Assembly (NCBI GenBank): GCA_021805485.1 | Contig: JAJZFF010000072.1 | Span: 1-7,508, forward strand | Length of the DNA: 7,508 bases | Source: Pseudomonadota bacterium | GTDB lineage: Bacteria > Pseudomonadota > Alphaproteobacteria > Acetobacterales > Acetobacteraceae | Direction of reading: 5' to 3' | Shown: positions 1 to 6,241 of the stretch, one piece after another | Position numbering within the stretch: the stretch's first letter is position 1 | Layout: the number at the start of each line of letters is the position of its first letter | The notes under the pieces: generated by a model | Seen by the model: the letters and a program-made list of their open reading frames with translations, nothing else | Databases searched by the model: none | Told to the model about the DNA's origin: nothing | Program-made: the position numbers and the translations under genes

Positions 1-593
1 TAGACGGCGTTGTTGCCGAAGGCGGCGCCGGCTTCGGCGCGGGCGGTGCGGAAGGCTTCCTCGACCTCGTCGAGCGTGCGGGCGACCTTCATGCCGCGCC
101 CGCCGCCGCCGGCTGCGGCCTTGATCAGAACCGGGCAGCCGATCTCCGCGGCGACGCGCTTCGCCGCCTCGACGTCCGGCACCTCGCCGTCCGAGCCGGG
201 AACAAGCGGCACGCCGAGATCGGCCATCGTCGTCTTGGCGGTGATCTTGTCGCCCATCATGCGGATATGGGTGGGCGAGGGGCCGATGAAGGCGAGGCCA
301 TGGGCTTCGACCATCTCGGCGAAATCCGCGTTCTCGGAGAGAAAGCCGTAGCCGGGATGAACCGCCTCGGCGCCGGTGATCAGCGCCGCGCTGATCAGCG
401 CGGGCATGTTGAGATAGGAGTCGCGTGCGGGCGGGGGGCCGATGCACACGCTTTCATCGGCCAGGCGCACATGCATCGCGTCGGCATCGGCGGTGGAATG
501 CACCGCGACGGTGGCGATGCCCATCTCGCGGCAAGCGCGCTGGACCCGGAGCGCAATTTCACCCCGGTTGGCGATCATGATCTTCGAGAACAC
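1..593 (-). CDS. accC: Biotin carboxylase subunit of acetyl-CoA carboxylase, AccC (partial, C-terminus off the left edge)
   Basis: Catalyses ATP-dependent carboxylation of biotin carried by AccB, the first half-reaction of acetyl-CoA carboxylase at the entry to fatty-acid synthesis in the cytoplasm. I translated the minus strand from 593: 197 residues are present out of about 450 usual for the family. They cover the N-terminal pre-ATP-grasp domain and the start of the ATP-grasp domain. Visible landmarks are ANRGEIA (8-14), [10 protein letters not shown] (79-88), MGDK (113-116, ATP-binding Lys), VPGSDG (131-136), Lys158 and the glycine-rich GGGGRGM loop (162-168). The start is GTG at 593-591, giving [11 protein letters not shown], which aligns with the usual MxxKIxIANRG beginning. 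A second in-frame GTG lies at 599-597. Neither has a clear Shine-Dalgarno sequence. The gap to the accB stop is 13 bases, so translation is probably coupled to accB. Confidence 0.96.
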   Translation of the reverse strand, partial: MFSKIMIANRGEIALRVQRACREMGIATVAVHSTADADAMHVRLADESVCIGPPPARDSYLNMPALISAALITGAEAVHPGYGFLSENADFAEMVEAHGLAFIGPSPTHIRMMGDKITAKTTMADLGVPLVPGSDGEVPDVEAAKRVAAEIGCPVLIKAAAGGGGRGMKVARTLDEVEEAFRTARAEAGAAFGNNAV

Positions 594-606
594 GGGCACC
601 GGCCGG

Positions 607-1077
607 TTATTCGACGATGACGAGCGGTTCGTCGTATTCGACCGGCTGGCCGGAGGCGACGAGGATGGATTTCACGGTGCCGGCGCGCGGCGCCTTGATC
701 TGGTTGAAGGTCTTCATTGCCTCGATCAGCAGCAGCGTCTGCCCAGCCTCGACCGCGGTGCCGACGCTGATGAACGGTGAGGCTCCCGGCTCCGGCGAGA
801 GATAGGCGACGCCGACCATCGGCGACTTCACCGCGCCCGGATGGTTCGCGGCGGGGGCGGCCTCCGGGGCAGCTACTACCGCCGCCGGCGCCGCCTGCGG
901 CATCGCATAGGGTGGGGCCGGATAGGCCGGGGCGGCGACGAACTGCGCGGCCTGCGCGCTGGCGCGGGCGAGGCGCAGCCGCCGGTCGCCTTCCTCAAGC
1001 TCGATCTCGGCCAGGTCGCCATCCTTGAGAAGGGCGGCGAGGGCGCGCAGCACCTCGGGGTCGAAGGAGAGACTCAT
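607..1077 (-). CDS. accB: Biotin carboxyl carrier protein of acetyl-CoA carboxylase, AccB
   Basis: Carries the biotin that AccC carboxylates and the carboxyltransferase then uses; cytoplasmic. The protein has 156 residues, normal for BCCP. An N-terminal helical region (about 1-42) is followed by an Ala/Pro-rich flexible linker (about 43-80). The biotinyl/lipoyl domain (about 82-156) has the biotinylation motif EAMK at 119-122, with Lys122 as the acceptor, and the usual IKAPRAGTV segment after it. The ATG at 1077-1075 is chosen because the protein then begins at the normal BCCP N-terminus, and GGAG (1089-1086) sits 8 bases upstream. The start overlaps the aroQ stop as ATGA, a typical translational-coupling junction. 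A longer in-frame reading up to 1329 only adds antisense-like sequence from aroQ and is not used. Confidence 0.97.
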   Translation of the reverse strand: MSLSFDPEVLRALAALLKDGDLAEIELEEGDRRLRLARASAQAAQFVAAPAYPAPPYAMPQAAPAAVVAAPEAAPAANHPGAVKSPMVGVAYLSPEPGASPFISVGTAVEAGQTLLLIEAMKTFNQIKAPRAGTVKSILVASGQPVEYDEPLVIVE

Positions 1078-1523
1078 GCTTCCTGCTCCACAATCTCGGC
1101 GATCGCCTGAAGCGCCAGCCGGTAGCCGGTGAAACCAAGGCCGCAGATCACGCCGCGCGCGGCCTGCGATACGTAGGAATGATGGCGGAACGCCTCGCGC
1201 TGGTGGATGTTCGACAGATGCACCTCGATGACCGGAAGGTCGACCGCGTGCAGCGCGTCCATCAGCGCGATCGAGGTGTGCGAGTAGCCCGCCGGGTTGA
1301 CGATAATGCCGGCGGCGCGGCCACGGCATTCCTGCACCCAGGTGATCAGCTCGCCCTCGCCGTTGGTCTGGCGGAAATCGATGGCGAGGCCCAGCTCCTC
1401 GGCCGTCTCGGCGCAGATGGTCTCCAGATCGTCGAGGGTCTGGATGCCGTAGATTTCCGGCTCACGCAGACCCAGCATATTCAGGTTCGGGCCGTTCAGG
1501 ACGGCGATCAGCGGTACAGGCAT
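1074..1523 (-). CDS. aroQ: 3-dehydroquinate dehydratase, type II
   Basis: Converts 3-dehydroquinate to 3-dehydroshikimate in the shikimate pathway; type II enzymes are cytoplasmic dodecamers. The 149-residue length is typical. Catalytic and binding residues of the family are all recognisable: NGPNLN with Asn13, Arg20, the catalytic Tyr25 in EPEIYG, Asn76 and catalytic His82 in NPAGYSH, Asp89, His102 in [11 protein letters not shown], Arg109 and Arg113. The ATG at 1523-1521 gives [13 protein letters not shown], the normal family start; the Shine-Dalgarno is weak. The gene begins 12 bases after the aminomutase stop and ends in an ATGA overlap with accB. The aroQ-accB-accC order is common in proteobacteria. 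Confidence 0.97.
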   Translation of the reverse strand: MPVPLIAVLNGPNLNMLGLREPEIYGIQTLDDLETICAETAEELGLAIDFRQTNGEGELITWVQECRGRAAGIIVNPAGYSHTSIALMDALHAVDLPVIEVHLSNIHQREAFRHHSYVSQAARGVICGLGFTGYRLALQAIAEIVEQEA

Positions 1524-1535
1524 GATGCGCGCCTA

Positions 1536-2513
1536 TCACAGCCCGGCGGAAAGGGAAACCGGCGAGGGTTCGAGCGTGGTCTTCCCGGTGGGCGCATCGA
1601 GGATGTAGGTCGGCAGCGCGTGGCCGGAAATCGTGCCGCGCAGGGCGGCGATCAGCGCCCGCCCCTCGGCGATCGGCACGTGGAAGCGGGCGGTGCCGGG
1701 GGCGGGGTCGAGCTGGTGCAGGTAATAGGGTTTCACGCCGCATTCGAGCATGGTCTCGAACAAGGCGCGCAGCGAATCCGCCGCGTCGTTGACGCCGCGC
1801 AGCAGCACCGACTGGCCGAGCAGCGGAATGCCGGCGCGGCGCAGCGCCGCCAGCGCGGCCCGGGCCTCGACGCCGAATTCGCGCGCGTGGTTGGCGTGCA
1901 GCACGAGGAAGAGCGGCGGGTCGAGATCGAGTGAAGCGAGCAGGGCGGCCGTGATCCGCGCCGGGTCGGCCACCGGCACGCGGGTATGCAGCCGCAGCCG
2001 GCGGATATGCGGGATCGCGCGCAGCCGGGCGAAGATCGCGGCGAGGCGGCGGGGCGAGAGGATGAGCGGGTCGCCGCCGGTCAGGATCACCTCGCGCACG
2101 GCATCGTGACCTTCGAGCCACTGGAACGCCGCCTCCAGCCCCGCTTCGGACAGTACGCCGCCCTCCGGGCCGACATGCTCGCGGCGGAAGCAGAAGCGGC
2201 AATAGACCGGGCAGGCGAGGGTGGGCTTGAGCAGCGCGCGGTCGGGGTAGCGGTGGACGATGCCAGGTACCGGGGAGAGCGCGTCGTCGCCGATCGGGTC
2301 GGCGCGCTCGTGCGGGGCGGTTTCGAGCTCGGCCAAGTCGGGGATGAACTGAAGGCCGATCGGGTCCGCCGAATCGTCGATCAGGGCGGCGAGCGGCGCG
2401 GGGATCGCGGTGGCGTAGCGCGCCGCGACGGCCTCCAGCGCGGCCCGGGCGGCGGGCGGGGCGAGCCCGGCCTCGATCAGCTGGTCTGCGGTGCGGAGCG
2501 TGGGAGTGGCCAT
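1536..2513 (-). CDS. epmB: KamA/EpmB-family radical SAM aminomutase, probable EF-P lysine 2,3-aminomutase
   Basis: Likely isomerises (S)-alpha-lysine to (R)-beta-lysine, the preferred substrate of EpmA for modifying elongation factor P. The 325-residue protein contains the radical SAM cluster motif CPVYCRFC (Cys101, Cys105, Cys108), followed by FRREH and the SAM-contact LTGGDPL (144-150). Next come LHTRVP (175-180), KPYYLHQLDP (261-270) and a C-terminal PTYILDAPTGK (301-311), whose Lys311 is the expected PLP-binding lysine. It is shorter than clostridial lysine 2,3-aminomutase (about 416) and close to E. coli EpmB (about 342). Placement head to head with epmA supports the EF-P role. However, Asp269 and Asp306 match the substrate-binding Asp positions of true KamA, so action on free lysine is not excluded by sequence. 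It appears to be the first gene of the operon with aroQ-accB-accC. AGGA lies 12 bases before ATG, a weak ribosome binding site. Confidence 0.85.
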   Translation of the reverse strand: MATPTLRTADQLIEAGLAPPAARAALEAVAARYATAIPAPLAALIDDSADPIGLQFIPDLAELETAPHERADPIGDDALSPVPGIVHRYPDRALLKPTLACPVYCRFCFRREHVGPEGGVLSEAGLEAAFQWLEGHDAVREVILTGGDPLILSPRRLAAIFARLRAIPHIRRLRLHTRVPVADPARITAALLASLDLDPPLFLVLHANHAREFGVEARAALAALRRAGIPLLGQSVLLRGVNDAADSLRALFETMLECGVKPYYLHQLDPAPGTARFHVPIAEGRALIAALRGTISGHALPTYILDAPTGKTTLEPSPVSLSAGL

Positions 2514-2536
2514 GCGGCGGTGCTATCCTGCGGCGC
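2514..2536. promoter_or_regulatory. 23-base divergent gap between epmB and epmA start codons
   Basis: The two ATG codons face away from each other across only 23 bases, so at least one promoter must lie inside the opposite gene's 5' coding end. TATCCT at 2524-2529 resembles a -10 for epmA. If used, transcription would begin at or near the ATG, giving an almost leaderless message, and no Shine-Dalgarno precedes epmA. No good -35 is visible at the right distance. On the other strand TTGTCT (2548-2543) is a weak -35 candidate for epmB, with a poor -10 beyond it. Promoter positions are inference only. Confidence 0.3.
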
Positions 2537-3526
2537 ATGGCCAGACAAGCATGGGACCCCGACCGCCTCGCCGCCCGGCTGCCCTTCCTGCGGCGGCGCG
2601 GGCTGCTCGCGCAGGCGACGCGCGCCTTCTTCGCCGCGCGCGACTATATCGAGGTGGAGACGCCGTATCTGGTGCCGGCGCCGGGCGAGGAGGTGCATCT
2701 CGCCGCGTTGCCGACCACTGTGCACGCGCCGGATGGGGCGGCGGCGCGGAAATGGCTGCATACCAGCCCCGAATTCGCGATGAAGAAGTTGCTCGCCGGC
2801 GGCGCGGGGCGGATGTTCCAGCTCGCCCGGGTCTGGCGCGACCATGAAGGGTCGGACACGCATTCACCGGAATTCACCATGCTGGAATGGTATCGCCCCG
2901 GCGCGGAATTTTCCTCCCTGATCGAGGAGACGGTTCAGTTCCTCCGCGCGGTGCTGCCGCCGGTGGTGACGTGCCGGGGGGTGACGACCGACCTTGCCGG
3001 GATCGAGGTGCTGAGCGTCGTCGAGGCGTTCGACCGCCATTGCGGCCTCGATGTGCTGGCGAGCGTCGGCGATGCTCAGCACCTCGCCGCCGATGCCGGG
3101 GTGGAGCGCCGCGACGGCGAAGACTGGGAAGACCTGTTCTTCCGCCTCATGCTGGGAAAGATCGAGCCGCATCTCGGGCGGCGGCATCCCACCTTCCTGA
3201 CTGACTGGCCGGCGCCGCTGGCCGCCCTCGCGCGGCGGCGGGCGGATGACCCGCGCCTCGCCGAGCGGTTCGAGCTTTATGTTTGCGGCATGGAGCTTGC
3301 CAACGCCTTTGCCGAGCTGACCGACCCGGCGGAGCAGCGGGCGCGGTTCGAGGTCGACCGGGCGCGGCGGCACGCGCTTTATGGCCGCGAGGACTGGCCG
3401 CTCGATGAAGATTTCGTGGCGGCGGTGGGCCGGATGCCGGAGTGCGCGGGGATTGCCCTTGGGTTCGACCGCCTGGCGATGATCGCCGCCGGCGCGCCTC
3501 GTATCACCGATGTGTTATGGCTCTGA
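2537..3526 (+). CDS. epmA: Elongation factor P lysyl-lysine ligase EpmA (PoxA/GenX/YjeA)
   Basis: Attaches (R)-beta-lysine to a conserved lysine of EF-P, which helps ribosomes through polyproline stretches. The 329 residues form a class II lysyl-tRNA-synthetase-like catalytic core. The protein lacks the N-terminal anticodon-binding domain of LysRS (about 500 residues), as in all EpmA. Visible elements are HTSPEFAMKKLL (75-86, the family S-P-E motif), class II motif 2 in FQLARVWRDHE (94-104) running to HSPEFTMLEWYR (109-120), GMELANAF (251-258) and motif 3 in GIALGFDRL (305-313). The ATG at 2537 gives an N-terminus matching E. coli EpmA in length and pattern (helix ending QATRAFFAARDYIEVETP). 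No ribosome binding site is evident. It is divergent from epmB; efp is not in the window. Confidence 0.95.
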   Translation: MARQAWDPDRLAARLPFLRRRGLLAQATRAFFAARDYIEVETPYLVPAPGEEVHLAALPTTVHAPDGAAARKWLHTSPEFAMKKLLAGGAGRMFQLARVWRDHEGSDTHSPEFTMLEWYRPGAEFSSLIEETVQFLRAVLPPVVTCRGVTTDLAGIEVLSVVEAFDRHCGLDVLASVGDAQHLAADAGVERRDGEDWEDLFFRLMLGKIEPHLGRRHPTFLTDWPAPLAALARRRADDPRLAERFELYVCGMELANAFAELTDPAEQRARFEVDRARRHALYGREDWPLDEDFVAAVGRMPECAGIALGFDRLAMIAAGAPRITDVLWL

Positions 3527-3565
3527 TATAAGGCGGAAACGGACCCACTGTACACACAGGGCGGA

Positions 3566-3580
3566 CGGGCCGCCGGCCCG
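3566..3580. repeat. Perfect GC inverted repeat upstream of the lipoprotein RBS
   Basis: CGGGCC (3566-3571) and GGCCCG (3575-3580) form a 6-base-pair stem with a 3-base loop, in the 71-base gap between epmA and the lipoprotein gene. It ends 5 bases before the ribosome binding site GAGGAG (3586-3591). There is no following T run, so it is not a canonical intrinsic terminator. It could attenuate readthrough from epmA or shield the RBS, or be chance in DNA this GC-rich. Confidence 0.25.
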
Positions 3581-3597
3581 GTTGCGAGGAGCGTGTA

Positions 3598-3954
3598 ATG
3601 CGTAGGAAACTTGTTCTGGCCGCGCCGGTCGCGGCCCTGGTTCTGGCGGGCTGCACGGTGGGGCCGAGCCTTGCCGAGCGGATGTCGGGCTATGTCGGCC
3701 GGCCGGAATCGGCACTGGTAGCCGCACTCGGCGTGCCGGACCGCAAGATCACCGTCGATGGCAAGACCTATTTCGCCTATGTCGAGCGATCGTATTCCTA
3801 TCAGCCAGGCTTCGTGCCGCCCTATCCGGGCTTCTATGGCCCCTATTACGGCCCGTTCTTCCAGCCCGATACCTATACGCGGCAATGCACTGTCACGTTC
3901 GCGCTCGAAGGCGGGATGGTGAAATCCTTCACCCTGCGCGGTAACGATTGCTGA
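3598..3954 (+). CDS. Small putative outer-membrane lipoprotein with Tyr/Pro/Gly-rich segment
   Basis: Function unknown. The 118-residue product has a short basic N-terminus (MRRK), a hydrophobic stretch and a clear lipobox LAGC with acylated Cys19. Thr follows the Cys, so no Asp inner-membrane retention signal is seen and sorting to the outer membrane is likely. Residues 34-62 (GRPESALVAALGVPDR ... GKTYFAYV) followed by CTVTFALEGGMVKSFTLRGNDC resemble small BamE/SmpA-like lipoproteins, which share a G-x-s-x-x-x-l-x-x-x-l-G-x-P pattern and end in a beta-strand and Cys. Cys97 and Cys118 could pair. Between them and the helix lies an unusual aromatic/proline insert (about 68-93) rich in PYPGFYGPYYGP. 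The start is well supported: GAGGAG (3586-3591), 6 bases before ATG. The downstream DUF3445 gene starts inside its last codons, implying co-translation. Confidence 0.8.
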   Translation: MRRKLVLAAPVAALVLAGCTVGPSLAERMSGYVGRPESALVAALGVPDRKITVDGKTYFAYVERSYSYQPGFVPPYPGFYGPYYGPFFQPDTYTRQCTVTFALEGGMVKSFTLRGNDC

Positions 3955-4859
3955 ACGCCGCACCGCCGGAACTGCCGGCCTCGCCGCTCTGGCTGCCCTT
4001 CGCGCCCGGCCCCTACCGGCCGGCGATGGGACTGATCGCCCGCCCGCCTGCGGATCTGACCGCTTTCGGCGCTGACTACCCGCCCCAGATGGCGGAGCGC
4101 CGTGCTCTGCTCGACCATCGCCGGACCGAGGTGTTCGGCGCGCTGCCGGGCAGCGAGGCGGCGCGGCGAGAGGCGCTGCGGGTGATCGTCGATCATCTGC
4201 TCGCCGATCGCGCGCCCTGGTTCGCCACTTCGGGCGCGATGCTGGAAAACCGCCTCACCGGCGAGCGGTGGAACCTCGCGGCGCCGGACTGTGACCCGCT
4301 CGAACTCGCCGGAAGGCTGGTGCAGGAGGATCTCTGCCTGCTTGACCCGGCGGCGGCGGTGCTGACGGCGGCGGTGCTGTGCTTTCCCTCGCGCTGGCGG
4401 CTGGCGGACAAGCTGGGGCGGGATCTTGCCGCGATCCACGCCCCCGTCCCGCTATATGCCGAGCGGCTGGAGCGGCCGGTCGCGCGGTTCATCGCCGCGC
4501 TGGCGCCAGACCGTCTGGTCGAGCGCTTCAACTGGACGATCCATGACGGATCGGAGCTGTTCCAGCCGGTGCCGCACGTTGCCTCCGGCCCGCCCGTCAC
4601 CGCCGCCACCGCGCCCGCGCGCCTGCATCTGCGGGTCGAACGCCAGACCCTGAACCGCCTGCCCGAGACCGGCGCGGTGCTCTTCACCATCCGCACCCGC
4701 CAGGCGGCGCTGGCCGAGGTGATGGCGGTGCCGGGCGCCGCGGCGGCGCTGGCCGAGGCTGTGCGCGGGCTGCCTGAAACTGTGGCGGCCTATCGCGGCA
4801 TCGCCCCGTTCCGCGCCGCCCTGCTCGCCGCGCTGGACCGGGTTGCCCCGCCGCGCTAG
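3948..4859 (+). CDS. Heme-dependent oxidative N-demethylase alpha-subunit-like protein (DUF3445)
   Basis: The family (HODM alpha-like, formerly DUF3445) includes a subunit with a PAS-fold heme domain that oxidatively demethylates secondary amines such as dimethylamine. Most solitary members are uncharacterised. The 303 residues carry its recognisable blocks: GPYRPAMGL (21-29), YPPQMAERRALL (44-55), EVFGALPGSEAA (61-72), LVQEDLCLL (124-132), CFPSRWRL (145-152), AAIHAPVP (161-168), FNWTIHD (194-200) and LRVERQTLNRLP ... VLFTIRT (228-250). The start is taken as TTG at 3948, overlapping the lipoprotein stop by 7 bases. The first ATG (4026) would remove the conserved PFxxGPYRxAMGL block. No clear ribosome binding site is visible, so coupling is likely. 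The reductase-type beta, gamma and delta partners of known HODM are not nearby, so substrate and electron donor are unknown. Confidence 0.85.
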   Translation: MLNAAPPELPASPLWLPFAPGPYRPAMGLIARPPADLTAFGADYPPQMAERRALLDHRRTEVFGALPGSEAARREALRVIVDHLLADRAPWFATSGAMLENRLTGERWNLAAPDCDPLELAGRLVQEDLCLLDPAAAVLTAAVLCFPSRWRLADKLGRDLAAIHAPVPLYAERLERPVARFIAALAPDRLVERFNWTIHDGSELFQPVPHVASGPPVTAATAPARLHLRVERQTLNRLPETGAVLFTIRTRQAALAEVMAVPGAAAALAEAVRGLPETVAAYRGIAPFRAALLAALDRVAPPR

Positions 4860-4966
4860 AGCAAGGCCCGGCCGGCGGGACCGGAATGCCCGCGTTATCA
4901 GACGGATAGAGCCTGCTGCCCGGAACGGACGGCGTGGCTGCGGGCGGAGCGGAAAGGAAAAGCGGC

Positions 4967-6241
4967 ATGAGTGAGGGCGATCTCGACCTGTTGCGGCGCA
5001 TGTTCGCGGCGGCGGTGGACGCGGCAGCGCCCTCGCGCTGCGTGCCGCCGCATCTGCCATCGCCGCCGAAGGGGCGGACCGTGGTGATCGGCGCCGGCAA
5101 GGCGGCGGCGGCGATGGCCGAGGCGGTCGAGGCGCACTGGCCGGATGAAGCGCCGATGTCCGGCCTCGTGGTCACCCGCTACGGGCATGGGAGCAAAAAG
5201 CCGCTCAGGCGGATCGAAGTGGTCGAGGCGTCGCACCCGGTGCCGGATGCGGCCGGGCAGGCGGCGGCGGCGCGCATCCTCGCGATGGTGCGGGGGCTGA
5301 CCGCGGACGATCTGGTTCTCGTGCTGATGTCCGGCGGCGCCTCTTCGCTGCTGGCGCTGCCGGCGCCGGGGATTTCGCTGGCCGACAAGCAGGCGGTGAA
5401 CCGCGCCCTGCTGAAGAGCGGTGCGAACATCCAGGCGATGAACTGCGTGCGCAAGCATCTCTCGGCGATCAAGGGCGGGCGGCTCGCCGCCGCGGCGGCG
5501 CCGGCGGCGATCGTCACACTGATGATTTCCGACGTGCCGGGCGACGATCCCTCGGTGATCGGCTCGGGGCCGACCGTGCCGGACGCGACGACGGCGGAGG
5601 ATGCGCGGGAGATCCTGCGCCGCGCCGGGATCGCGGTACCCGCGCCGGTCGCCGCCTGGCTGGCGCGGCCGGAGGCGGAGACGCCGAAACCCGGCGATGC
5701 GGCCTTCGCCCGCGCCCGCGAGGTGATGATCGCGACCCCCTTCGCCTCCCTGGCGGCGGCGGCATCGGTCGCCCGGGCGGCGGGGGTGACGCCGCTGATC
5801 CTCGGCGATGCGATCGAGGGCGAGGCGCGCGAGGTCGCGGCGGTGATGGCCGGCATGGCGCTGAGCTGTGCCGCCCATGGCGCGCCGCTCGCCCCGCCCT
5901 GCGTGCTGGTTTCCGGCGGCGAGACGACGGTGACGGTGCGCGGTGGCGGGCGCGGCGGGCGGAATCTCGAATTCCTCGCCGGGCTCGCGGTCGCGCTCGG
6001 CGGCGCGCCGGGCATGACCGCCATCGCCGGCGATACCGACGGGATCGACGGCACCGAGGACAATGCAGGTGCCGTGCTGGCGCCTGATACGCTGGCGCGC
6101 GCCCGGGCGATGGGCATCGACCCCACCGCGCGGCTTGCCGACAATGACGGCTATGGCCTGTTCGCCGCGCTCGGCGACCTCGTGGTGACCGGGCCGACCC
6201 GCACCAATGTCAATGATTTCCGGGCGATCCTGATCCGCTGA
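4967..6241 (+). CDS. Glycerate 2-kinase, GckA/TtuD type with MOFRL domain
   Basis: Phosphorylates D-glycerate with ATP to 2-phosphoglycerate, feeding glycerate from glyoxylate, tartrate or serine-cycle routes into lower glycolysis; cytoplasmic. The 424-residue length fits the family. The N-terminal DUF4147 domain shows VIGAGKAAAAMA (40-51, Lys45), SHPVPD (89-94), MSGGASSLL (121-129) and SDVPGDDPSVIGSGPT (188-203). The C-terminal MOFRL domain shows SGGETTVTVRG (316-326), GRGGRNLEF (328-336), AGDTDGIDGTEDNAGA (354-369) and GPTRTNVND (409-417). The ATG at 4967 is preceded by AAGGA (4954-4958), 8 bases away; an upstream in-frame GTG at 4934 has no such site. It lies 107 bases after the DUF3445 gene. 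Homologues are often mislabelled hydroxypyruvate reductase (TtuD). Its 3' end overlaps a convergent gene by 32 bases. Confidence 0.95.
   Translation: MSEGDLDLLRRMFAAAVDAAAPSRCVPPHLPSPPKGRTVVIGAGKAAAAMAEAVEAHWPDEAPMSGLVVTRYGHGSKKPLRRIEVVEASHPVPDAAGQAAAARILAMVRGLTADDLVLVLMSGGASSLLALPAPGISLADKQAVNRALLKSGANIQAMNCVRKHLSAIKGGRLAAAAAPAAIVTLMISDVPGDDPSVIGSGPTVPDATTAEDAREILRRAGIAVPAPVAAWLARPEAETPKPGDAAFARAREVMIATPFASLAAAASVARAAGVTPLILGDAIEGEAREVAAVMAGMALSCAAHGAPLAPPCVLVSGGETTVTVRGGGRGGRNLEFLAGLAVALGGAPGMTAIAGDTDGIDGTEDNAGAVLAPDTLARARAMGIDPTARLADNDGYGLFAALGDLVVTGPTRTNVNDFRAILIR

Noticed and set aside
598..607. ACCGGCCGGT palindrome between accB stop and accC start
   Set aside because: A loopless 10-base GC palindrome with no known role. 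Frequent by chance here and not placed as a terminator or ribosome binding site.
1078..1329. N-terminal extension of accB on the minus strand up to 1329
   Set aside because: It lies wholly within aroQ in another frame, has no BCCP similarity, and a good Shine-Dalgarno plus ATGA overlap supports the start at 1077.
1462..2538. Long Arg/Pro-rich minus-strand open frame of 358 codons
   Set aside because: It overlaps the aminomutase in a shifted frame. Its composition (Arg, Pro, Ala runs) is the usual artefact of GC-rich DNA, while the other frame has intact family motifs.
4934..4966. GTG start for glycerate kinase at 4934
   Set aside because: It adds 11 residues without family similarity and lacks a spaced ribosome binding site, whereas ATG 4967 has AAGGA at 8 bases.
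4860..4966. Possible terminator or promoter between the DUF3445 gene and glycerate kinase
   Set aside because: Only short GC stems (CCCG ... CGGG at 4867-4879) without a T run, and no convincing -35/-10 pair. Such stems are common by chance in this DNA.
4898..6144. Two long minus-strand open frames opposite glycerate kinase (4898-5878 and 5179-6144)
   Set aside because: Both are antisense to a complete, motif-rich glycerate 2-kinase and show only low-complexity Arg- or Ala/Ser-rich sequence. Long antisense frames are expected at this GC content.
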